This document shows positions 9,544-20,213 of a DNA stretch of 64,000 nucleotides, piece by piece. A program made the position numbers and the translations under genes. The stretch is from Telmatactis stephensoni (lineage: Eukaryota > Cnidaria > Anthozoa > Actiniaria > Isophelliidae), in assembly GCA_029948255.1 (NCBI GenBank), contig JALIZF010001863.1:434001-498000 (forward strand), given 5' to 3'. Every line of letters starts with the position of its first letter. Position 1 is the stretch's first letter. Under the pieces are notes generated by a model. That model searched no databases, was not told where the DNA came from, and saw only the letters and a list, made by a program, of their open reading frames with translations.

Positions 9544-11301
9544 ATGGGGGATCAGAGAGAGGAGTATAATGGATATACGTATGATCGTCTGAGAGAACTG
9601 TGTAGACGGACGGGAATCGAGACAGACGGCAAAAAGAAAGAAGAACTTATTGACCTGCTGTGCGAAGCAACCAAGGACCTGTCAGCAACAGCTCCGTCTT
9701 TAACAAGTGAGAAGACGACAATGATGGGACCTATTTTACAAATGATGGAGATGATGCAAAAACAGATGGCACTTCAAGAAGAAAGACAGATGAAACAAGA
9801 AGAAACAGTCCACAAGCAAATGTTGCTGCAACAAGACGCGATCCAAGAACAGATGAAGTGGCAAAAAGAACAACAGGACAAACAAGAAGAAAGATTAATG
9901 AAGTGGCAAAAGGAACAGCAGGATATGATTCTTTCAATCGTAGAGAAGTCTACAAAACCTAAGGAGGAAGATACGAAACCCAGATTACCGAAACCAACGC
10001 TACAGAAGATGTCGGAGGGTGAAAACGTCGAAAACTTTCTGGAGATGTTTGAGAAGGCAGCCACCCAGCAACAATGGCCTAAGGACATCTGGTCGACACA
10101 GCTGGCAGGCTTGCTTACCGGTAAGGCATTAGCAGCGTTTGCAAACCTTCCTAAAGAGAAAACCGATTATGAGTCGGTAAAGACAGCAATACTTAGAAGA
10201 TACGACGTAAATGCGGAAACGTATCGCCAGCGTTTTCGAAGCAATAAGAGAAGAGGAGACGAATCGTTCAGAGAACTCGCTGACAGATCAAAAGACTTCT
10301 ACAATAAGTGGAAGGAAGCGTCAGAACTAGATGTCGATGAGATGGTGTTGCTAGAGCAATTCATGCAGTCAACTCCTGAAGACCTTAGAGTGTGGTTAAA
10401 GGAAAGAAAACCGACATCCCTGGATAAAGCTGCAGAATTAGCGGATGATTACGTTTTGGCAAGAAAAGCCGAAATGAAAGCCAACACCTTCAAGCACAGG
10501 AAGCCCAACAGTGCAGACCAAGTCAGTCAGTACACACAAATACGTGGCGAGTACGCGACGGTGGATCAAAGCAATGACAGGAGAGTCAAGACCGACAGTT
10601 CAAAGAGTACTCCACTCACTGACGGACATCTCCAAAGAAATCGTACCAACGCCAAGGGAGAGAAACAATGCTATCACTGTAAAAAGTGGGGGCATTTGAT
10701 GTTCAGCTGCCCGGAGAGAGAAAAGAACGCGAACACGGAGTCAGCCACAAGTAAACCGACGTCTGGATCGTATTTCTCAAAGGCGTGTACAGACATAGCG
10801 TGGAACACAGAAAGCCACAAATACCTGAGAAGAGGAAAAGTGGATGGAAGATCCGTGCGAATGCTCGTGGATACAGGATGTGACAGGACTATGGTACGTG
10901 CAAGTATCGTGGAGGAATCCAAGTGGGATGTCAACGATAAAGCCAAAGTTCTGTGTGTTCATGGTGACACCGTATCGTATCCATCAGCAATGGTCAATAT
11001 AGAGAGAGACGGGGTGGGGACACCCATGAAAGTTACATTGGCGCCAGAGCTCCCAAGTGGCCTAGATGTACTAATAGGACGTGACCTATTACTTCAAACT
11101 GAAGTCGAGAAGTCTGAGGAGACCAGCTTACCTGTCGTTACAAGAGCTCAAGCCAGAAAGCAAAAAGAAGAGATAAAGAAAGAGAAGTCTATTGTTTCAG
11201 ATGCTGAGAGTAAGGAGAATATCGAACATGATACTGGAGAGATAAATGATGAAGAAAATGTCTGCGACGACAACCAAAAAGTGGAAAGTCTCAAGCTGTG
11301 A
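9544..11301 (+). CDS. Gag-protease polyprotein with SAP-like and SCAN-like regions
   Basis: 585 codons, intact. Residues 11-41 resemble a SAP motif ('LRELCRRTGIETDGKKKEEL'). Residues 60-137 are a Met/Gln/Lys/Glu-rich coiled coil. A gag matrix/capsid-like region follows ('FLEMFEKAATQQQWPKDIW'). Residues about 224-306 resemble a SCAN domain ('ETYRQRFR', 'LLEQFMQSTPEDLRVWLKER', 'ELADDYV'), the capsid-derived fold that host SCAN proteins took from GMR1-like gypsy elements. At about 376 there is a CCHC zinc knuckle (CYHCKKWGHLMFSC) and at about 443 an aspartic protease site ('MLVDTGCDRTMV'). It ends in a single TGA that is in the same frame as pol. Confidence 0.93.
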   Translation: MGDQREEYNGYTYDRLRELCRRTGIETDGKKKEELIDLLCEATKDLSATAPSLTSEKTTMMGPILQMMEMMQKQMALQEERQMKQEETVHKQMLLQQDAIQEQMKWQKEQQDKQEERLMKWQKEQQDMILSIVEKSTKPKEEDTKPRLPKPTLQKMSEGENVENFLEMFEKAATQQQWPKDIWSTQLAGLLTGKALAAFANLPKEKTDYESVKTAILRRYDVNAETYRQRFRSNKRRGDESFRELADRSKDFYNKWKEASELDVDEMVLLEQFMQSTPEDLRVWLKERKPTSLDKAAELADDYVLARKAEMKANTFKHRKPNSADQVSQYTQIRGEYATVDQSNDRRVKTDSSKSTPLTDGHLQRNRTNAKGEKQCYHCKKWGHLMFSCPEREKNANTESATSKPTSGSYFSKACTDIAWNTESHKYLRRGKVDGRSVRMLVDTGCDRTMVRASIVEESKWDVNDKAKVLCVHGDTVSYPSAMVNIERDGVGTPMKVTLAPELPSGLDVLIGRDLLLQTEVEKSEETSLPVVTRAQARKQKEEIKKEKSIVSDAESKENIEHDTGEINDEENVCDDNQKVESLKL

Positions 11302-14060
11302 ACCTCAAGAATCAACGTTGGACCCTGCAACGTTGGTCCGAAAATAATGATAAAGTGGCAGCAGGAGGACCCGACCTTAGAAAAAGCCCGAGAACTGGCC
11401 TCAAGAGACAGCGCTGCTGAAGATGACAGCGACGAAAGGGTGTTTTTCTTCTACAAGGACGGAATGCTGTATCGCTCCTGGAGTCCAAAAGGTAGCAGTG
11501 TTGGTGACGTGCGTCAGTGTACACAGTTGGTTCTACCACAGCAAGCCCGCACTACCGTACTTAATCTGGCTCATGATGTACCAACTGCTGGACACCTGGG
11601 GATTACAAAGACCAAAGATCGAGTTCTCCAGCGTTACTACTGGCCAGGAATATTCAAAGACATAGCAGAGTACTGTAGAACTTGTGAGACGTGTCAACGT
11701 TGTCAACCGAGAGGTACTCAATTTAAGGCTAAAATGATACCGATGCCCCTGATCAGCAAACCGTTTCAACGAATTGCGATGGACATCGTGGGACCTCTTG
11801 ACAGAAGCAGGTCCGGAAACAGATTCATTCTCACCATCTGTGACTACGCGACAAGATACCCGGAAGCCATTGCACTTCCAAGTACCGAGGCAACACGAAT
11901 AGCCAAACACCTTGTAGAGCTCTTCTCAAGAGTCGGAATACCTGAGGAGATTCTCACAGATCAGGGAACTAACTTCATGTCTGCCCTACTACAAGATGTA
12001 TACCAGCTACTGGGTATCAAGAGGATTAGGACAACACCGTACCACGCCCAAACGGATGGAATGGTGGAACGCTTCAATAGTACGCTGAAGTCAATGCTGA
12101 AGAAATTTGTAGCTAGCAACGCAAGAGACTGGGACGACTACCTCCCATACCTATTATTTGCTTATAGAGAAGCACCGCAAGAATCGACGGGATTTTCACC
12201 GTTTGAATTGCTGTATGGACGACATGTCAGGGGACCTCTAGATGTGCTACGAGAATCCTGGACAGGTGAACAGACTGAAGAGGACCAGAACGCTGTGCAA
12301 CATATTGCTGAAATGAGGAAGCGGTTGGAAGAGATGACTGACCACGTGCAGATCAATATGAAAAAGGCACAGAAGAAGCAGAAAGAACATTATGACAAGA
12401 ATGTAAAAGAACAGAAACTAAGCGTAGGAGATAAGGTGTTAGTGCTCATTCCCACTCGGAAGAGTAAGCTGAAGCTGGAGCGCTTGGGTCTGTATGAAGT
12501 CACCCGACAAGTCACCCCTGTGGACTACGAGGTAAAGATGCCAGGAAGACGTAAAGAAAAACGGATCTACCATGTAAATTTGTTAAAGAAGTGGAGAGAG
12601 GATGACCATATAAGGGTCAAAACTCTTCTGTCGTGCCTCAAGGAAGACGAAGAAGAGGAAGAAAAAGGAGAGCATATGGAACTGGGACTCGATTTGGAAC
12701 CGGAAATATCACAGAAATCTTTGGAATTCACTTTGGACAAAGAACTCACAGAGGAACAGAAACAAGACCTGACTTATCTACTGGAAGAGTTCTCAGAGTT
12801 ATTCAACGACCGCCCTGGAAAGACCACACTAGCAGAGCACGAGATTGACACTGGTGATGCCAAACCAATACGACAGGGCCCCTACAGAGTACCACTTTCC
12901 AGAAGACAGGTGGTTAAAGAGCTTATCGACAAGATGTCAGAGGAAGGTATCATCCGAGAATCAGACAGTGCTTGGTCTTCGCCAATAGTGTTGGTTGACA
13001 AAGACGATGGTACATTGCGGTTCTGCGTCGACTACAGGAAACTCAACGCAGTAGCTAAATTTGACGCCTACCCTATGCCTCGAGCTGATGAGATGCTAGA
13101 GCGCGTCGGACAAGCGCAATACATAACAACCCTAGATCTGACCAAGGGATACTGGCAGATACCGATGGCAGCCAAGTCAAGGGAAAAGACTGCATTTGTG
13201 ACCCCTTATGGATTGTATGAATTCAATGTAATGCCGTTTGGCTTACATTCGTCACCAGCAACGTTCCAAAGAATGATGGACCGTATACTACGAGGCTGCC
13301 AAGATTACGCAAACGCGTATATAGATGACGTAGGGATACACAGCCTTACATGGAGTGAACATTTGGAGCACCTAAGAGACGTCTTCAGTAGGCTAAAGGA
13401 TGCTGGTTTGACGGTGAAGCTCAAGAAATGCCAGTTTGGTAGACGAGAAGTGTCTTTACTGGGACACATCGTAGGTCGAGGAGTAATTAAGCCTGATCCA
13501 AAGAAGGTAACAGCTGTGAAGAATTACCCACAACCGCAAACAAAGACTGATGTCAGAGCCTTCTTGGGGTTGACCGGATACTACAGGAAATTCCTTCCAG
13601 ATTACGCTAGTCTTACAGAGCCGTTAACTAGCCTGACAAAGAAGGGCGCACCTGAGAATATTATCTGGAACGACGAATGCAAACAGGCCTTCCAGAAGTT
13701 GAAAGCTATGTTAATTGAGACGCCGGTACTCACGGCACCAGACCTTAACAAGCCATTTGTGGTTCAGACCGATGCGTCGGATAAAGGTATTGGAGCTGTC
13801 CTTAGCCAGTTAGACGCAGATGGAAGTGAGCACCCCATTGCTTTTGCCAGCCGCAGACTCCTACCGAGAGAGAGCCGATACTCAACCGTTGAGAAAGAGT
13901 GCTTAGGAATCGTATGGGCAGTGAAGTACTTCCGTCACTACCTATATGGACGTGAATTTGTTGTACAAACCGACCACAAGCCGCTGACCTGGCTCAAACG
14001 AATGTGCAACACAAATCAGAGGCTCACAAGGTGGAACCTAAGTTTGCAAGAGTACAAGTT
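11302..14060 (+). CDS. Pol polyprotein: integrase - reverse transcriptase - RNase H (interrupted)
   Basis: In the same frame as gag after one TGA; the first ATG is at 11347 and numbering here is from it. Integrase comes first: zinc region H76-x6-H83 and CETC..C (113-119), DDE core D146 ('AMDIVG'), D205 ('LTDQGTNF'), E241 ('DGMVERFN') with D-x35-E spacing. Reverse transcriptase follows: 'PYRVPLSRRQ', 'LDLTKGYWQIP' near 596, 'VMPFGLHSSPATFQ' and the catalytic YIDD at about 658. RNase H starts near 807 ('QTDASDKGIGAVLSQ') and continues to 'QTDHKPLTWLKR'. At 14060, after 'LQEYKF', the gene is cut by the 3.4-kb insertion; its last 78 bases lie at 17472-17549. The open frame continues about 157 codons into the insertion, which would give an aberrant tail. 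Confidence 0.93.
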
Positions 14061-14267
14061 CGGATCAATCGTGTATTCTGGACGAACCGAACCGACACGG
14101 CCGGCTCAAAACAAGCCGATGCGGTTCAAATATGCGGCCCCAAAATCAAATGGCTTACTGATGAGTCGGCTCTCCGTCGGCTCAAACCGAGTCGAACGCG
14201 TGCGATCGGCCGGATCCGGCCTCATCGGCTCATCCTTTCATCATCAGTTCATCGACTGCTCATCGGC

Positions 14268-14393
14268 TGTAAACAAACCGGCCGGTAGGTCCACGATTTG
14301 TTCATCGGCTTTAAACATACCGGCCGGTCGGTCCACGATTTGTTCATCGGCTGTAAACAAACCGGCCGGTCGGTCCACGATTTCAACCAAACA
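14268..14393 (+). repeat. 42-bp minisatellite, 3 units (copy 1)
   Basis: Unit core 'aaaccggccggtcggtccacg' plus 'atttgttcatcggctgtaaac'. Because 42 is divisible by three, frames stay open on both strands (peptide repeats such as CSSAVNKPAGRSTI and VDRPAGLFTADEQI); these are not genes. The second copy of the element has four units. Confidence 0.9.
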
Positions 14394-15907
14394 TAGTGCA
14401 GCCGAAAACATTGCGGCCAGGTCGGAGTCCCGGAATCGGCTGCATTTGTCGGACAGTGCGAATAGGCAAACGGCCGATACAACGGCTTTCAGATCGGCCA
14501 TTAGATTAATAGAATGCGGAGACACTTTTTAAAACCTTTACGATAGCTCACAATATCAATATCAAATCAATATTTAACACATCACAATAGAGTGCACGCA
14601 CTTTATCCGTGAAATAGTGGAAAATAGTTACTAACTTTTTAGTGCGTAATAGTATTTAAGGTGTCTGGAAACAGTTTTTTTGGTCACCAACCGATAACAA
14701 ATAAACGGTTTAAAAACCAATTTCCTTTAAGATGTTTTAAGACATAGTAGCTAAAGGATTGAGGTTTCGGTGCTAGGTGTGTCCCTGAATTCAGCGTTAA
14801 TTTATGCATATTATGGGGAAATCCCTTATATATCAGACTTTTGGTTATTTCTCAAAAAGTTTACTATTGCTGTTTCAAGTACGAACTAAGTTTTCACCGA
14901 GCTTCGAGGAATTTTATTTTCCAAATCTCAAGTTATAAAGTCTTTAATTTGGGATATGATTTTTTAAGGCGATTGTGAATATCGGAGCGAAAAGCGATGT
15001 AGAGAACTAACATATTCATGTATATCAGTTGATTTCATGCTAGAAGTTGTTTACTACCCTCTTTACTTGTCTGAAACGTTTGGAGGCATTTTTTTTAATT
15101 TTTGCGGAGTTGGAGCCTTGGAAAGAAGGAAGACTTTTACGCACAAGTGTCCACAAATTGAGCAAGCGGAGTCGGACTCGCTTTTCTCAAAACTGACTCC
15201 AACAATTAATTTCCAAACTTCTGCATAGGAAATTCAAACCTTTCTGATTTAGCTCTATTAAATTTTATTTTACTGGAAGTTCTAGAACGAACACTAGAGC
15301 AGAAACAGAATCGGCTTCATAGCCTTTCCAAAAATTGCGTCTCGAGTCAAACGAAAAGCTTCGATTGTTTTGGTTCTGTCCTATTGTTTTCTGTAACGCA
15401 GTTTTAGCTATCTAAACTGAAAACAGTGTTTTTCGACAAGTTATATTCCTGGAACAAGTTGCAGAATGTGGATGATGGTGTTGTTGAAATGTCTTCTATT
15501 ATCTGAAGAATATTTCATTTTTTATAGTCCCCCTCGAAATATAAGATTTCTTTGCGTTATCTTTTTGTATTAAAATTACATCAATAAGTCTAAAACTGCC
15601 TTAGAATTTGCTTGTTCTAGAGTATAGTAGTTGGAGTACATTCCCACAGTTGTGGGGGAGCGGAAAGACTCTCACCGAAAACGCGCGGGGGATCAGTGAT
15701 GTGGTACCTTTTAGGGTGTCGTAGACTTTAGTGGACTACCCAGTGGACCAAGCTTGTGCCTTTTATACGTTCGGCAAATAAAAATCATAACAAAAATAAG
15801 CATTACTGGGAATAGTAAAAATATACCTGTTTCAAAAACTTTGACGAATCTGAATCACTTCTGCATGTTGAGATTGATATATGGGAAAGCACAATTTTCA
15901 CCCAAAC

Positions 15908-16185
15908 CAAGAGACCATAATACTAAGAGAGCGAAGCTCAGTATTGATGTCTGTGCCATGTTCGTGGCGGCTAAGGCTATTTTTAGTAACTTCGCCATCG
16001 AGCGCGCAAGTCCCTCCACCAATAGAATTTGATTTTTGACGTGCGCGCGGACGGGACCGTTTGAATTCTATTGTCTAAGAGCCTTGCGCGCGCGATGGCG
16101 AAGTTACTAAAAATAGCCTTAGCCGCCACGAACATGGCACAGACATCAATACTGAGCTTCGCTCTCTTAGTATTATGGTCTCTTG
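15908..16185. mobile_element. Palindromic MITE inside copy 1, 278 bp
   Basis: Arms starting 'caagagaccataatactaag' and ending 'cttagtattatggtctcttg' pair over about 90 bp with only a few changes, around a spacer of about 90 bp rich in GCGCGC. A related end 'gcgcgcgatggcaaaattgctaaaaata' occurs at about 25085. Confidence 0.8.
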
Positions 16186-16275
16186 CCCAAACTTATTTAA
16201 CTTAAATTCTAATTCTACACAGAACAAAATACATCGTTCACGATCAGTTTTGTATATACCTATTTCAAAATAGAT

Positions 16276-16422
16276 TGTCAGGCGAGAGGCTTCAAGCCTA
16301 CTCGACTACACCGAAAACTTAATTTACTTGCTTTTCAGCTTTGCTCTGATTTCGATGTTAAAAATCTTGTTAACTCGCTTGCGGATGAGTCGAGTAGGCT
16401 TGAGGCCTTTTACCCGACAATA
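16276..16422. repeat. Inverted repeat / small MITE inside copy 1
   Basis: 'cttcaagcctactcgact' at about 16289 is matched by 'agtcgagtaggcttgagg' at about 16388, with outer flanks 'ttgtcaggcgagag'/'ttttacccgacaa' also pairing. The same structure is in copy 2 near 20304-20450. Confidence 0.7.
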
Positions 16423-17470
16423 TGTTTTATGAAACAGGTGTATATGAAAATTTACTACTAGATATTCAGATTTGCAGATCCGAATAGTCAAACAGGTGTA
16501 TCCGTTGCGAAGTATGTATAATACAAAATTGTGCACTTGTCTTCTATTTAAATCCCATTGTTTTCCGTATTGTTTAAACAGCACTATTTTGTATGATTTG
16601 GTTACTTGTATTTCATAAATTTTTCATTCTATCATCCCGTGAAACCGAAAGTGTACTACTTAAAATGTAAGAAAATGTAATAGTCAAATGGATAGGTCTA
16701 GGCGAACAAATGACCTAAAGTATGATAAAGTGTAACAAGCTAAAGTGTACTTCACGGGTTTATAAAAATCACTCTATTCAAATTCATACAACAGAAAACA
16801 AAAGAATTACAGTGTAATAGCACTAAATACGCTAAACTGTATTTCACGGGTTCATGAAAACCACTCTCGTCTACCCTATAGTGCTTTTCATTAACTCGTA
16901 ATTCAATAGAAACAACAAAAGACTCCAAGTTATACGTATACAACAGAAAGTAGATGAGACAGAACAACAGGTTTAACAAAGGTATATACAGAAAGACCCC
17001 ACTTTGATTTGGTGTTCTACCCATTAACACACCCAAATTTCCGGCACAGTATTCTGTTGCTGTTCTTTGACTATTACATTTTCATTGATTCACTATGTCT
17101 CACGGGTTAATAAAAAACCACTCTTACTCGTGACTAATGTGTTTATTTCACGGGTTTATGAAAAACACTATATAAATTAAGTCAGAAAAAAAGTTACTTT
17201 AAAGGTCAGGTAAAGCTCTGTATTTAACGTCGGAAGTTCCTTTAGCTACAAGCAACGCTATAAGCTAGTCTACCAGGAAGCCGACTTTGTAATAGTACTA
17301 TATCAGTACGCTAAAGATTATATCACGTGTTCATGAGAACCACCCTCTAGAATGTCGTTAATTAAACAAAGTGCATTGGTTGAGGTGCAATTCATGAAGT
17401 ATTCATATATAACACTGGCAAGAACATTCCATTCCGATTTCAAACATTTCATGATTTCAACATTCTCCCT
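16423..17470. repeat. Right part of copy 1 with 'ttcacggg' subterminal repeats
   Basis: Non-coding. 'ttcacgggtttataaaaatcact', 'ttcacgggttcatgaaaaccact', 'ctcacgggttaataaaaaaccact', 'ttcacgggtttatgaaaaacact' and 'tcacgtgttcatgagaaccac' occur at about 16752, 16842, 17100, 17147 and 17323. Spaced subterminal motifs like these often serve as transposase binding sites. Confidence 0.65.
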
Positions 17471-17549
17471 GTTCACCCTACAACACCGTAAAGGAACCGA
17501 GAACGGGAACGCTGATGGTTTGTCGAGAGGACCACTTCAAGACAGTTGA
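17471..17549 (+). pseudogene. Separated 3' end of the gypsy RNase H/pol gene
   Basis: Starts directly after the 3.4-kb insertion and carries the conserved end of the RNase H/connection region ('HRKGTENGNADGLSRGP') with its own TGA at 17547-17549. It belongs to the gene interrupted at 14060. Confidence 0.9.
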
Positions 17550-17576
17550 AAGAAACTTTCCCATTTCTTTCATCTT

Positions 17577-17589
17577 AAGGAGGGAGGGA
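17577..17589 (+). promoter_or_regulatory. Polypurine tract
   Basis: 'aaggagggaggga' immediately precedes the 3' LTR; it is the expected plus-strand priming site. Confidence 0.9.
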
Positions 17590-17943
17590 TGTGACGAAGT
17601 CCCGTTGCTATTTACAGAACAGTCTAGTACTTAGTGTATAGGATTACTTATTGCGTTACTCGACGATTCCAGAACTGATAAATCCGCTCAGTCACGATGA
17701 CAAGCAGTAAACACAGAACACTCTAGAGCTATGTAATCAACTATTTTAGTAATATTCAGTAATGACATATTTAGCTATAATTAGAATAGAAGTGGAAAGG
17801 AATAATATATAAGATGTGATTGTAAAGGTTATTCAGAAGTTACAGTTGTACCAGAAGGGTCAACTGGTCAATAAAGCGATCAAGACGACAAGAAAACTCT
17901 CTTTGTGTCTCTTAAGTGTCAGGGCTCGTGGAGCTTCGTGACA
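17590..17943 (+). repeat. 3' LTR of the gypsy element
   Basis: 354 bp, the same length as the 5' LTR. I saw one difference ('tttgtgtctc' here against 'tttgtgactc'). Confidence 0.95.
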
Positions 17944-18245
17944 AATACCCAAAATGGTCACAGATCAAACGGCTCATGTTGTCTGGAAGGAAGACACCTT
18001 TAAATGAAACGTCAACGGAAAAAACTCCTATATATATTATATTTCCGGATCAATCGTGTATTCTGGACGAACCGAACCGACACGGTCGGCTCAAAACAAG
18101 CCGATGCGGTTCAAATATGCGGCCCCAAAATCAAATGGCTTACTGATGAGTCGGCTCTCCGTCGGCTCAAACCGAGTCGAACGCGTGCGATCGGCCGGAT
18201 CCGGCCTCATCGGCTCATCCTTTCATCATCAGTTCATCGACTGCT

Positions 18246-18413
18246 CATCGGCTGTAAACAAACCGGCCGGTAGGTCCACGATTTGTTCATCGGCTTTAAA
18301 CAAACCGGCCGGTCGGTCCACGATTTGTTCATCGGCTGTAAACAAACCGGCCGGTCGGTCCACGATTTGTTCATCGGCTGTAAACAAACCGGCCGGTCGG
18401 TCCACGATTTCAA
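18246..18413 (+). repeat. 42-bp minisatellite, 4 units (copy 2)
   Basis: Same unit as in copy 1, one unit longer. Confidence 0.9.
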
Positions 18414-19935
18414 CCAAACATAGTGCAGCCGAAAACATTGCGGCCAGGTCGGAGTCCCGGAATCGGCTGCATTTGTCGGACAGTGCGAATAGGCAAACGG
18501 CCGATACAACGGCTTTCAGATCGGCCATTAGATTAATAGAATGCGGAGACACTTTTTAAAACCTTTACGATAGCTCACAATATCAATATCAAATCAATAT
18601 TTAACACATCACAATAGAGTGCACGCACTTTATCCGTGAAATAGTGGAAAATAGTTACTAACTTTTTAGTGCGTAATAGTATTTAAGGTGTCTGGAAACA
18701 GTTTTTTTGGTCACCAACCGATAACAAATAAACGGTTTAAAAACCAATTTCCTTTAAGATGTTTTAAGACATAGTAGCTAAAGGATTGAGGTTTCGGTGC
18801 TAGGTGTGTCCCTGAATTCAGCGTTAATTTATGCATATTATGGGGAAATCCCTTATATATCAGACTTTTGGTTATTTCTCAAAAAGTTTACTATTGCTGT
18901 TTCAAGTACGAACTAAGTTTTCACCGAGCTTCGAGGAATTTTATTTTCCAAATCTCACGTTATAAAGTCTTTAATTTGGGATATGATTTTTTAAGGCGAT
19001 TGTGAATATCGGAGCGAAAAGCGATGTAGAGAACTAACATATTCATGTATATCAGTTGATTTCATGCTAGAAGTTGTTTACTACCCTCTTTACTTGTCTG
19101 AAACGTTTGGAGGCATTTTTTTTTAATTTTTGCGGAGTTGGAGCCTTGGAAAGAAGGAAGACTTTTACGCACAAGTGTCCACAAATTGAGCAAGCGGAGT
19201 CGGACTCGCTTTTCTCAAAACTGACTCCAACAATTAATTTCCAAACTTCTGCATAGGAAATTCAAACCTTTCTGATTTAGCTCTATTAAATTTTATTTTA
19301 CTGGAAGTTCTAGAACGAACACTAGAGCAGAAACAGAATCGGCTTCATAGCCTTTCCAAAAATTGCGTCTCGAGTCAAACGAAAAGCTTCGATTGTTTTG
19401 GTTCTGTCCTATTGTTTTCTGTAACGCAGTTTTAGCTATCTAAACTGAAAACAGTGTTTTTCGACAAGTTATATTCCTGGAACAAGTTGCAGAATGTGGA
19501 TGATGGTGTTGTTGAAATGTCTTCTATTATCTGAAGAATATTTCATTTTTTATAGTCCCCCTCGAAATATAAGATTTCTTTGCGTTATCTTTTTGTATTA
19601 AAATTACATCAATAAGTCTAAAACTGCCTTAGAATTTGCTTGTTCTAGAGTATAGTAGTTGGAGTACATTCCCACAGTTGTGGGGGAGCGGAAAGACTCT
19701 CACCGAAAACGCGCGGGGGATCAGTGATGTGGTACCTTTTAGGGTGTCGTAGACTTTAGTGGACTACCCAGTGGACCAAGCTTGTGCCTTTTATACGTTC
19801 GGCAAATAAAAATCATAACAAAAATAAGCATTACTGGGAATAGTAAAAATATACCTGTTTCAAAAACTTTGACGAATCTGAATCACTTCTGCATGTTGAG
19901 ATTGATATATGGGAAAGCACAATTTTCACCCAAAC

Positions 19936-20213
19936 CAAGAGACCATAATACTAAGAGAGCGAAGCTCAGTATTGATGTCTGTGCCATGTTCGTGGCGGCT
20001 AAGGCTATTTTTAGTAACTTCGCCATCGCGCGCGCAAGTCCCTCCACCAATAGAATTTGATTTTTGACGTGCGCGCGGACGGGACCGTTTGAATTCTATT
20101 GTCTAAGAGCCTTGCGCGCGCGATGGCGAAGTTACTAAAAATAGCCTTAGCCGCCACGAACATGGCACAGACATCAATACTGAGCTTCGCTCTCTTAGTA
20201 TTATGGTCTCTTG
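19936..20213. mobile_element. Palindromic MITE inside copy 2
   Basis: Same position and sequence as the MITE in copy 1, so it was present before the two copies separated. The loop-side base differs ('cgcgcgcgcaag' here, 'cgagcgcgcaag' in copy 1). Confidence 0.8.

Larger units (their letters stand above)
14061..17470 (+). mobile_element. Non-coding 3.4-kb element, copy 1, inserted in RNase H
   Basis: Removing this block restores an uninterrupted RNase H sequence across the junction. The flanks share GTTC (left '..aaGTTC', right 'ccctGTTC'), a likely 4-bp target duplication. It begins 'ggatcaatcgtgtattctgg' and ends 'caacattctccct'. It lacks terminal inverted repeats and any transposase. Its left end is CGG-rich with a 42-bp minisatellite. 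Its right end has five dispersed copies of 'ttcacgggtt(t/c)atgaaaaccact'. It also carries a palindromic MITE and a hairpin. The class is not identified. Confidence 0.85.
9086..17948 (+). mobile_element. GMR1-like Ty3/gypsy LTR retrotransposon, with nested insertion
   Basis: Flanked by a perfect 5-bp target duplication AATAC (9086-9090 and 17944-17948). Two 354-bp LTRs differ at one position that I saw, so insertion was recent. Between them are gag-protease, integrase, reverse transcriptase and RNase H. Integrase precedes reverse transcriptase, the reverse of normal Ty3/gypsy order and the hallmark of the GMR1 group. The RNase H end is split by a 3.4-kb insertion (14061-17470). Without that insertion the element would be about 5.4 kb. 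Confidence 0.93.

Noticed and set aside
14004..14525. Open frames with repeated CSSAVNKPAGRSTI / VDRPAGLFTADEQI peptides (also 18004-18559)
   Set aside because: The 42-bp minisatellite is a multiple of three and stays open in several frames on both strands. No domain or start context; copies lie inside non-coding elements.
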